Source: Cymodocea nodosa (lineage: Eukaryota > Streptophyta > Magnoliopsida > Alismatales > Cymodoceaceae). From it: DNA of 64,000 nucleotides. How positions within the stretch are numbered: the stretch's first letter is position 1; every line of letters starts with the position of its first letter. Shown here one piece after another: positions 1 through 11,057 of the stretch. The position numbers and the translations under genes were made by a program. The notes beneath the pieces are model-generated. The model was given only the letters and a program-made list of their open reading frames with translations. It searched no databases and was not told the DNA's origin. The DNA is taken from contig CM072343.1 of the NCBI GenBank assembly GCA_036874045.1, positions 14,590,001 through 14,654,000 of the forward strand, written 5' to 3'.

Positions 1-1689
1 GTAGTCATCTTCTGGCGAGCTTGTGGGGAACGCCCAGCCACGTTCTCCGCTCCTAACGCTTCAACGCATGGGCAGACTGACGGTATTGTGACTTGAGGCA
101 CCGAGGCTTTAAGGTGAGTGGTGGTAGGGAGCGTTAAAGCTCATGACAAAGGTGGTGGAAGCTTGCGATGATCGTGGCGAAGCAGCAGAGTTCGCAACAG
201 TTGTGGTGGAGTGGAGGAGCTCGTGGTGGCACTTGTAGCAGAGTGGTGGAGCTTAGGGTAAAGGAGCATAGTTGAGTGGCATTGAGCAATAGTGGCACGA
301 CGGAGCGTAATGATGTGGCTAAGTGGCAAGATCGTCGGATCTAAATTTGATGGTCAGGATCATCTGAGGTTTATACTTAAACTTGTGGAGATCGGACAGA
401 TTTGGTCCATTCGATCTAGATTTGACGTAGGAGATTTTTTTGTCGAAAGAAAAAAAAAAACAAAAAATAATAGAAAATAAATGGATGGTCCAGATCTTGC
501 TATCGCGAGATCGGACGGTTCAGATCTATTTGAGGTTCGTTGAATCTTGGTGAGCCCTACGGCAGAGTGAGGTCATCGTCTTCGATGACGATATTTGATG
601 ACTTGAAGTGTTTGGGAGGGTGGACCTCAACCTGTATGATTGGACATACCAGTGAGATGTAGCTCTCGAAGCTTGGCGTAGTAGAAAATCGGTCGTGTGG
701 AGGTCGGATATAATATATGCATTTGTGTCCTTGTATTTCTCTATTACCTTGTTCTATATTTCAACTTTAACTTTTTCGTTATGTGTCGTTTCATTCCCTT
801 CATTTAAAATATCTTCTAATATACCTAAAATGTGACATTTGCTTTTGCATTCTAACTAGTCTTATCTACCTTCTGTTGTATTTCCTTTACTAGTCTTATC
901 TAATTTTCAACACATATATATAAATCAAAAGCATATCATTGAAATAAGTATGACAAGTACATTTGAATATGCACCATTTCAAAAGTACATCATTGAAATA
1001 AGTATGATAAGGATTTTGACTAAATGACAAAATAAAGATTTAAAAATTGCATGCATGAATACTATAATGTTCACAATATGTTTGGATTTCACATCATTCA
1101 TTAATTTAATAACTTCAATAAGTTACCATTCATTATGACAACATGTAATAAGAATGGATAAGAATGAATAAAAAGGCAATGAAAATTGAGCACTTGGGGC
1201 TTGATCTAGACTTTAAAGACAATGGGACAACATATAAATCGAAAGTTCCTAAACAAATACTAGTTTAGAGATTTACAATCTAATTATCTTTTATGAGCAC
1301 AAATTAGTAGCTCTTTAGGAACATTACAACTCACAAAAGCTATTGACAACAGACTTAAGTGATAAATTTGAAAATATGTAGGTTTGCCATATAGATTAGA
1401 TACAATTCAACTTCCCATTGTTAAGAAAAAATTGGAAGACATACAATTCTACAGTTGTGATCATAATTTGTAGAAAGGATTGGAAGACACCAAACATGCC
1501 ATAGCAACAATTAAAGAAAAAGAGTAGTTGATTATCAAAAAGCAAAAAGTATATCATAAAAAGAAAAGATTAAAAGCAAATATATATCATAAAGCAAATA
1601 TATACTAATAGTTGGAGGTGGATTGGTGTTACGGTGTCCAATATAGATCAATTGGCAAAATGCGGTGCAAACTCCAACGGTGAATTAGT
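1..1689. other. Intergenic, no supported gene
   Basis: The first ~600 bases are moderately G-rich with many tgg/gtgg words; the rest is AT-rich. Short open frames exist on both strands but show no recognisable domain, no splice structure and overlap one another. Nothing here could be identified as an upstream exon of the LpxA gene that follows. Confidence 0.5.
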
Positions 1690-2160
1690 GAACTCCAACA
1701 ACGAGGAGGTTGTGTGGGTAGGGAGGTCGCATAGGTAGGGAGGTTGTGTGGGTGGGAAGGTTGCACGGGCAGGCGGGAAGGAGGACATGCAGGTAGGGAG
1801 GTTGCGTGGACTAGTAGGGAGGAGGTCGCATGGGTGGGTGGGGAGGTTGCGTCGACGAAGAGGTTGTGCGGGTAGGCAGGGAGGAGGACGTGCAGGTAGG
1901 TGGGTAGGAGGACGTGTGGGTAGGGAGATTGCGTGGGCAGGTAGGGAGGAGGTTGCATTGGTAGGCGACGAGGTTGCATAGGTTGGGAGGAGGTTGCGTG
2001 GGTGGGCAGGGAGGTTGTGTTGGTGGGGAGGTCAAGTGGGCAGGGAGGTTGCGCAGGTAGGTGGGGAGGAGGTCGTGCGGGTGGGCAGGGAGGTTGTGTT
2101 GGTGGAGAGGTCAAGTGGGTAGGGAAGTTGCGCAGGTAGGTGGGGAGGAGGTCGTGCGAG
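1690..2160. repeat. G-rich minisatellite
   Basis: About 470 bases of degenerate units built from gggaggttg / gtgggtgggcaggg words on the + strand, giving a sharp local G/C strand skew. A clear higher-order duplication with period about 79 bases is visible: the block starting at 2001 recurs from 2080 with few changes. Closely spaced GGG runs (for example near 1826 and 2001) could form G-quadruplexes. The Pro/Cys-rich and Gly/Arg-rich open frames across it are by-products of the repeat. Confidence 0.8.
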
Positions 2161-4139
2161 TTTTTTTGGGATTTCAGAGGAGTGGTTCAAATCGTAGGAA
2201 ACTCCTTCCATATGACAGAAAGTTTTTTAATTTTTCAAACATTTCAATTCTACACAAACAGGGTTAAAAATTTCTACACTTTCCTTTCCAAGAATTTCAA
2301 CGAGGCACAAATCCCCCCTTAATCTTACATTCTTTGATTATAGCAAAATGTTGAAAAGAATAGAGCACTAGTCAAAACATACTTAATTCAACATCGAAAA
2401 TCAGATTTCTAGTTGACTTACATAGAACAACTTAAAAGGTACCTCTTAAATGTCAAAACATCTTTTAAATGCTCGTACACTCTTTGAAAATGTAATCAAG
2501 ATAACTGGAGGTTGATTATGACCTGATGCTTAAGGGTAACTAACACTTTCCCCATGCATACCTTAAGTACTTATTTGGATTTCAAGTTTGCAAACTTGCA
2601 TTTCCATTTCTTTAGGGAAGTATTTTCCACATGTTTTGATTTTCCTGCATTATGTTATGATTTTCTCAAGCTGTAGGTGTATTTTGCATTGTGCAAAAAT
2701 GACTATTTGTACCGTTGTGGTTTTATCTTGTTTTTATTCTCCTATCGACCCTTGAACATCTAGTTCCTAATTTTTCTCATGAAAGCAAGACCGTGATGTT
2801 TCATTTGTATTCTAAATCTCACCAATCCAATGTGGTTGGGGATATTTGAATTTTTAAAGTTAATCTCAACTACAGACAGATGTATTTGTCATGAGGTGGC
2901 ACATCAATTTGCAAGTGCCAACTTCAATTCAGGTAGGACTTAATATTTCTTCTTTATATTTTTCCATGAAATTAGACTTCAATATGTTTCATTTGCATGT
3001 TGAATTGAATCATTTGGATCAGTGAGCATTTCTCTATGAATTTGCAAAATTTGCATATGTTGGTAGACAATTTCATTGATGAGACATGCACTCCTAGTTT
3101 CACGAGGCATTTTATAGGCCTCATGAGCCCTGATAATAATTACATCAGACATTTTCCTTGAATCGTAGACTTGATGTGCTTCAATTCAATGTTGGTTCTG
3201 TGATTTTGTCACTTGTCGCAAATAATGATTTGATTTTCCAAAGTTTGTGTATTTCTGCAGACCATATAACACATTTCAGGGCATATTCCACGATCATTGG
3301 AAATTAATTATCAAGTGTGAATGCTATGTTTACTTGAATGAATTAAATGTTTACGCTTGCCAATTCATGTCTTAATATGTTTATTCTTTCAATCAGCTTA
3401 TGATATAGCACTTTGCATATACATGCATGCATATCATTACTTGGTTATTCATGTGTTTACTTGTTAAAATCTTTAATTTTAATCACTCACTTCTTAGATT
3501 TGCATTAGAAAATAAATAAACAAAATTGGATCATGATGTAATTGAGATAGAGTGTCATGATTTAAAATCTGAAACAAGTTTTCTATGGTATGAATTTGCT
3601 TTTTTGTGTATGATCAGACTTAAGTGTGAAGTCGCATGCATGTTATTTTATTGATGTATATATCCATCATTTTCATAGGTTCGCTATTTTATCAATTTTG
3701 ATTGCACATGGTTGGACTTGAGAATAAAGTTGTGTATAATCTTAGATTGTGTGTTTTAGATAATTTTTCATGATATCTTGTCAATAGTTCAAAAATATAG
3801 TATATAAAAATTGAGTCTATTTATAGTAAATTATAGAAGGATAAACAATATTTCTAAATTTTATCTTATCTCTAGGATTAATTAATCCCAATAGTCCATG
3901 AACATTGATTCATGCTAGGGTCATTTCTTTTAGTTCAATGCAACTATAAGGTTGTATTTGACACATCGTTTAGGACTAAGATTATTATGGCTGGTATTTA
4001 TCAATATAGTGCATGATTTCTAGTTGGATGATGACCTGCATAAATTAAGTGTTTTCTTTTATGCATCTTTTTTGCACTTCTTGTAAATTACATTATTGAT
4101 TAATGGAGGATCATTTTGATTGTCGGGTGACTATTTCAG
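2161..4139. other. AT-rich stretch upstream of the visible LpxA exons
   Basis: No long open frame and no RNA gene seen. If the LpxA gene is intact this would be intron. It was searched by eye for the missing N-terminal hexapeptide-repeat exons and none was convincing. A T-rich run and ag acceptor at 4130-4139 end this stretch. Confidence 0.4.
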
Positions 4140-6331
4140 ATGGGCGATGAATGCTATCTTCATATTGGTGACAACAATGATATTAGGGAACATGTCTCAA
4201 TCCATCGTTCTTCCTCTTCAACTAATAAAACGGTAATATGCTGGCTTATTAATTTAGTTCAATTTCAATTTTTAATGCCATTTACATTCTAGGTTATTGG
4301 TGATGAGAATCTTATAATGGGATCTTCTCATATTGCACATGATTGCAAAGTAGGCAGCCATAATATTTTTGCAAACGGTACTCTGTTAGCAGGCCATATT
4401 GTTGTAGAAGTGAGTAATAACATAGGTTTGTTTTTCTTCATCATTTCTTCAGCAAATAGTAATACAAAATTTTCAAATCCTGTCCTTCAGGACTACTGTC
4501 ACACTGCAGGTGCTGCAGTTGTTCACCAATTTTGTCACCTGGGATCTTTTTGTTTCATTGGTGGTGGCTCTGTGGTACTCTAACATTCCGCTTTTACCAA
4601 CCTTTACTCTAAAATAGTAATTTCGTTTAGTGCTGATGATAGTGCATGTTTCTTGATTGAATCACAAGAAAATTTCACCTCAGGAGTAACCTTACGTTTT
4701 GCACGATGTATCTTTTAATCAGATAACACAAGATGTCCCTAAGTACATGATGGTTTCTGGTGATAGAGCAGAGCTTCGTGGGCTGAATTTAGAGGGGCTT
4801 CAACGTCATGGATTTTCACATATGGAGGTGGTACTCATAGAATTATTATTTGTTCAATTAACATTTGTTAACTGAAAATTACAAGATCAATATTTATCAT
4901 CTTTTAAAAATTCAACATATGTAGGCATTTGGGACATTAATCTTGGTGTGTTTTGGCTTTCTTATTTATAAAATCTTTTATGTAGGAATACAAACAAATG
5001 TCATTGCAAAAAGATAATGCAGTCAACAAGATCAGCTGGGAAAATGTAAATGATAAAAATGAGAATTAATGCCTTGTAGGATTATCTTAAGAAATTTAGT
5101 GTGCAGAATATATAAATGGTCTTTGAACTAATTTTTGCCACGAATCAATGAAAAAATTTAAAAAATATAAGGTGGGGAAGGAGTTAAAAGCATACGTTAA
5201 TGCTAGCAGCTTGCTCAGCTTATCTGTGTAAGCTGCATATATAAAGCAATAGATACTTGAAGTTGTCTTTGTTCATTGGCTCTTATATTGGCTCCTGAAT
5301 AGGTGAGCCATTGAATGAGCTAAAGAATTGGAAGAGGTCGATAACCAATAGCCTTTGTTCAGCTTCCTCTGCTGTTTGTTTTTGATTTACCAAGGAAGAA
5401 CCGGAGAGGTAAAGAATTGGAGGTCTACTCATCAAGCCAATGGCTAATCATGTGAAAATCATCTCTATTAAATGGTTGGCACATGATAATATTTCATGGA
5501 TAATACTTCATGATATTTCACTTGGTTGTTTGATCTACTTTTGGAAATGTTCTCCACGAAATAGAGATTTCAGATTTCTTCCCATCTGTATTGATCTTCA
5601 CGTTTCTAACTTAGAATATGCTGGCTGCAATCAAATGTGGTTTCTACTGGTAGAATTGACTAATTAGTTTCATAATCTTTTGCATTTAAATATTAATCAT
5701 GGTTTGGTTCTTTGGAGCTTTTGGCATTTTGTAGGATATATAAGGTAAAAGTTAAAGTGGGTCCTACCATTTACATAATTCAGTTGTAATGAAGATGCAT
5801 CAATATCATGACAATTATGTCGTTGAAACGATCAACATAGTCAGAAAGACTAATCACACATTTGAAATAATGATCATTCTGCGGAGTTGAACAGCATTCG
5901 AAACTTATTTGTTTGCTTTATCAAATCCAACTATTCACCATATTTGTTGGAAGGAGATGACATCCACTTCGTAATGCTGCTTTCTGGTCTGTGTTCTAAT
6001 TTAATTGCTGCCAAATTTTATGGATCAAGGTCAGAAGCCTGAGGAAGGCATATCGTAAAATATTCATGCGTGCTTCAAACTCAGAAGGCATTGAAGGTCG
6101 CCTTTCTGAAGTGGTAAGTATTTTGGGTATGATTTTATTTTTCTAAACGTTGATATTTAGTTTTACTAGGAAACTTTACAGGAAGAAAGTGAAGAACTCT
6201 CTGGTTCTGCTGCTGTGCGATTGATGATACAATCCATTCGAGGCTCCTTTGGTCATAATCGTCGTGGAATTTGTAGGTTCCGACATTGGGTTTGCTTTTC
6301 AAAGGCATCTGATAAAAAAGATGATGGCTAG
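4140..6331 (+). CDS. LPXA: UDP-N-acetylglucosamine O-acyltransferase (LpxA), 3' exons
   Basis: Six exons read in one frame: 4140-4232, 4293-4409, 4491-4574, 4723-4827, 6030-6113 and 6182-6331 (stop tag 6329-6331), together 210 codons. Introns are GT..AG and all are phase 0. The product matches plant mitochondrial LpxA, which moves a 3-hydroxyacyl group from acyl carrier protein to UDP-GlcNAc at the start of lipid A-type synthesis. Visible landmarks are GDNNDIREHVSIHR, SHIAHDC (the two histidines that in bacterial LpxA include the catalytic base), LAGHIVVE, VVHQFCHLGSF, DVPKYMMVSGDRAELRGLN and the C-terminal RRGICRFRHW. These cover the later left-handed beta-helix coils and the helical tail. 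Plant family members are about 330 residues, so about 120 N-terminal residues, including any transit peptide, are absent. The 1.2-kb fourth visible intron is the longest. The exons look undamaged; whether the gene is complete cannot be judged here. Confidence 0.88.
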
Positions 6332-8284
6332 ACTTTCTATAATTTTGCAATTGAATTGTTCTTAAAAACAGAGGAAATGATCATTAACAGTTAAACAGCC
6401 ATTTATATGGATTTGACATAATCTGTTTATTTCAAATCGACATTAAATGAACATAAATGAGAAAATGGCCATTTGTCTTTTTTTCAATCCATATAATATT
6501 CATTTTCCATTTTTTGGAACATTGCACAATTGAAACCTCATTATGCTAGTTTCCAAATGTTCAAATCTAAACTTGTCTTCCATCGCTTCTAAAAGAATTC
6601 TTGCCTTCCACCAATTGCTCGTTTCGGTGGTGATGCTTTTCTTCTTTAATTGTTTCCGGTTTTATTATTTTGTGTTAACCATGTGTCGTGCTTTGTCATC
6701 CTCATTTTCCAGTGGGCTTCCTCTTTGAAATTCAGTAGGTCCTTTTTCGTATTTGTCTTTAATTGTTGCTGATCAAAAAAATCCTTGGTAGATGATGCTA
6801 ACCAACAACATAGAGTAGCCCTTGAGTTACTCTTACATGTGTTTGTGTTCTTCGCAGGAAGTGGTTTTCTATTTATTTAAACTTGGTGTAGTGGAACTTT
6901 CACTTTAGAAGAAATACGCGAGGTCTTTTCCTTTTCCTTCCTAATTCTAATTGGAATGATCTGAAACGCAATGAGGGCTAGAAACCGTTCTTTTTTCCTT
7001 CAAAACCGTTTTGAACTTCAATAATTTTAGTTGTAGCAGGAAATTTTTGTAGACATGAAACTGAAAATGTTTTTCATTACACAATATTAGCTGCAACATT
7101 TATTACAAGTATGAGTGTGTCACAATCAACATTGAATCGTCCAGATGAATTGGACCTATGACAGGACTTTTTGGTGTTGATCTAAGCAGATTTTTCCTGC
7201 TGTGAAACAAGCAAAAAGTACTAGCTGCTAGATTGACATAAATGATTTTCCACATTCTCGTCACCATGCAAACAATTAATACTGCAAAGATTGATTGCAC
7301 TTGATCGTTGAAATATGAGTGCACATCCAAATCGGTATCAATATGTTAACGGTTACATGACACAATTTGACTATATGCTGGTCTATTGGGAACTAATGTT
7401 GCAATAGTGATTTAGCAATCGTAGCTCCATACTTATCTTAAGTTCAAATTAAGGTTGTGTTTGGTAACGCCAGTTCTAGCTCTTGCTTAACTTTGGAAGA
7501 CATGTTGGTTCTTTGGTTCTTGAGGAGTTTCTAGTAGTCATTTGGTTGGGATTATTAATGTTTCAGTTTTTATTTTTATTTTTTTAAAATTAATATTATA
7601 TCTTTTGACGATTATATTCTCACTATTTGTACTTAAATAAATATAATGTATCAAAACATCTAAATATTATGTAAATAAATATAGATGTTAAATATTGTTT
7701 GCTTGAAACATACATATCGAATTTCATATGCATCTAAATTAGATGTGTCAATGAGTCGGGTTGAAAATCACATTATAATCATTTTAAAAAATTTCAAAAA
7801 TATTAGAAAATAAATCTACATGAAAAATCATTTAAAATCACATCAAGAAACTCTCAAAAACTTCACTATAAACTTTGAAAGGATTTTTAGATTTTGATAA
7901 TGTAAAAATCAATGTGACGAATAAACTCTTGTATTTCACAGATTGACAGATAAATAATTACAGATAGTCAAAAACAGTTTATTCAAAGTTGACAAATGAA
8001 AATAGAAGAATTGGACAGTTCTAAGCTAAGTATCCGAAAGGTAGTTTAAAGTAATAGGAATTCTTTTAGAGAGTTAGAAGGCTAACTATTTGAAATTAGA
8101 AGTATTTTGGAAAGTTAGTAGGATAGCTAATTGAATGATCAGAAGGTTGAGAAGTTAACTATCTGAAAATATTCTGAAATCGAAAAGTTAGGAAGGTTAA
8201 CTATCTGGACAGTTAAGTTATTCAAATACACACATACAAAAATCTAATTGGAAGCTTAAAAGGATTTTTGGAAAGTTAGGAAAG
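6332..8284. other. Non-coding AT-rich DNA downstream of LpxA
   Basis: No supported gene. The start presumably holds the LpxA 3' UTR. From about 7990 to 8284 the motif gttaactatctgaa and variants with gttagaagg recur at irregular spacing; the same wording recurs at 10,212-10,310, directly across the solo LTR, so the LTR landed inside this repeat. Confidence 0.5.
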
Positions 8285-8289
8285 TTAAC

Positions 8290-10209
8290 TATTGTTGTGA
8301 AAAGTTAAATCATAAACTTGTTTAATTTGTTTTTATGCTTATATAAATAATTAATTTTAAAAGTAAACAAACAATCTTTCACACAAATTAAATATTAAAT
8401 TCAATTTATATTTTAACTGCAAGTGCACAGTGTATATTGTATTTGTGTGCAAGTATAGATTGATCTTACAGAGATTGAGTAAGAATTGTGTATTGTTTCG
8501 ATTTTTATATTGAAGTTTATATATGTTTAGTTAAGCACTCTGTTGAGTTATATTTAATACAATGGACTTAGTTCGTAGAGTTATGGTTAACTTAATGGAC
8601 TAACCTCGTTGACTTAAGTTAATTTCATGAGCCTACCTTTTCAGTTAAATATTATTATTTACAAAGGAATTCGATCAACCATTAGACGGTTCCACAGAAT
8701 GTAAATAACATTAATTAAGCTATTTAATGTTAGTTAATATTAGATTTATCATTAAGCAATACTAACATTTAGATATTGCAAATAGTAACCATTAAAATCT
8801 TTAAGTATCTGAAACGAATCAATTTCATTAAATAATAAAATTATTTTCTATTTTCTGAATCAAACAAATGTAAAACATTCACAATATTGACAATGATAAC
8901 ATTAATCACGATATAAAATAAACAATACAACACTTTAATACTAAATGTAAACATAGATAATTTGTTGTTTTTGGTATTTTTGTTTTGATATGTTCTTGAA
9001 GATGAACGAAAGGTGAAATGTAAAAATATTTATCGACATTAAAAACTTTTGTCACTACATGCGACACGATTACATCACTGAAAACTTAATCACTTACAAT
9101 CTTGTCTCCTCTCCCTATAGAATCGTGAATCAAAAATTGTAAGATGACCTCCTCTTTAGCATACTAGCATTAACCCGAAACCAAGGCTAGAAGCTTTACG
9201 ATCTCTTGAGATATGAGTCAGCGCTTGGTGAAAATGACTTCCCTTCCCGCGACGTGATCACTCTTTACAGTGGTTGTCAGTTATTGTGTTTGGCTCAGAA
9301 TCAACCTGACATTAAGAAAGTATCCTCACAGATCTCTGATGATTGGTGATTTTGGTGGTGGTGTGGAGCTTCAGGGAACTTCCGATGTTTTATATAGTTA
9401 GCGTGATTCTCCACCTCTACACACATACTTTCTTCGTCTTTTTCCTCTTCTTTTATATTTCTTTCAGTAGTAACTGTTTCTGCTTAGATGATCGGTTGGA
9501 TTTCCTTTATTCATATCAACGATGGTGATTTCTTCTTTATTCCATGAGTGAATTTCTGTGTGATATGTGTAATCGTGGTTTTTCTTCGAATTTCCTATTT
9601 CTACAACTGCTACAGTGGCATATTAGAAAATAAATGGTCCGTGAAGTTACAGCTAACTCAATGGATTTACTTTGTTGATTTAACTATAAAATACGTGCAA
9701 TAAAGAAATAACTTATAAGCTACTAACACTAACACAACGCGTTACCTTAGTGTATATTCAAGTAACTCAATGCGTATAGTTATGCTAATTTAACGAGTTA
9801 TACATGTGTAGTTTATGTGATATATTAAAGCATTTAAATTCAACACGTGCATAATCTTAATTTAACGAGTTAAGATATACAACTTACAATTTTTACTCAC
9901 TAACTCAATGAGTTATTGTGTACCTGAATATTCTTTTAGCATTTAAAACATAATTGTCCGGTACATAAAATGTAACTTTTCGAAATAACAGAAAATTCAG
10001 ATACTTAAGCATTTCAAAACTTATAATTCATCGATAGTTCAGAAATGTACTTAATTAACACTAATTTCTTGAAATTATGCAAATTCTTTCATTAAAGCAT
10101 ATAATAGTACAATTATAACATAATAGCTTAATTCTCATATGATAAGCTAAATATTATGCAATTAACCATCATTTAACCGTTAATATTATACATTTTTTCA
10201 TTCTAAACA
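8290..10209 (-). mobile_element. Solo LTR of Athila-like Gypsy family, minus orientation
   Basis: This 1,920-base segment is the reverse complement of the LTR family seen at 14.8, 22.6 and 24.8 kb. Its upper end reads cattctaaaca, the complement of the LTR start TGTTTAGAATG; its lower part carries the conserved tail (ttttaactgcaagtgcac and the aagtaaacaaac block). The pentamer ttaac lies on both sides (8285-8289 and 10210-10214), as expected for a target-site duplication, and no internal region remains, so it is a solo LTR. The lower terminus is a few bases uncertain because the LTR should end in CA. Confidence 0.72.
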
Positions 10210-10214
10210 TTAAC

Positions 10215-10745
10215 TATCTGAAAAACAAGAAATTTCGGAAGGTTATAGATTTAACTATCTAAAACTTAAGTTAACTTAAGGTTATAGAAATTACTTATGA
10301 CTTAAGTTATGAAGTTTTTTATTTTTTCATCGGTTGAATCGAAGTTTGACTTTGGTTCAATTGAAGTTTTTTATTTTTTTCTTCAGTTTGATTGAGTGAA
10401 GTGTTTTACTTTTTTTATTTTTTCCTTCGATTTGATCGAATATTTTTACTTTTTTATTTATGCATGAGTCTCATCGAAGCTTGGCATCGGTCTCATCAAA
10501 GCTCGACTTTGGGCTAACCAAAAGAAGTTTTTTATTTTTTTTATTTTTCATTCGATTTGGCTAATTGAAGTTTTTTATTTTATTATTTGATCTAATCGAA
10601 GCCCAACTTCAGTCTGATTGAAGTTATTTATTTTTTTTATTTTTTCATTGGTTTGACTGAATCTCACCTTTGGTTAGGCTGATTTTTTTATTTTTGGTAT
10701 TTTTTCCTTTGGTTTGACCAAAACTTAGGATTGATGTTTTTGATT
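10215..10745. repeat. Degenerate ttgacygaag/ttttattttt repeat
   Basis: From about 10,310 units of 50-60 bases alternate a cggttgaatcgaag-type word with a T-rich run (ttttttattttttt). Similar words occur in the post-pol regions of the Gypsy elements at 28.26-28.5 and 33.69-33.93 kb, so this may be a remnant of the same internal region. No coding potential. Confidence 0.5.
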
Positions 10746-11057
10746 TTTTATTTTAAATTAAAAAAAAAATTACATTGTTATTTGATAATCAATTTATCAT
10801 TCAAACACATTATTTTATTTATAAATATATGAACATCAAACATAAGTCTTCATTCATGAATCATGATTTATTACATTAACATCAATATCAAGACATCACC
10901 AACTCACCATTCATGATTCATCATCCATCAACACATTCAAATACAAGTAATAAAGTTAAAATAAAGTTAAAACATTAAAGTCTTCAAATAGTAGAAATGT
11001 CTTTAAAATATTAAAGTCTTCTAATTTTTAGATGCTCATGTATGTAACTAAAAGTTT

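Noticed and set aside
1629..2114. 161-codon Pro-rich open frame on the minus strand
   Set aside because: It is the translation of the C-rich strand of the minisatellite; overlapping frames on both strands are equally open, and there is no conserved domain.
2440..2480. Possible upstream LpxA exon (a Val-Pro-Leu-Lys-Cys-Gln-Asn reading near 2,447)
   Set aside because: Only a few residues resemble the family; stops lie on both sides and no usable splice sites frame it.
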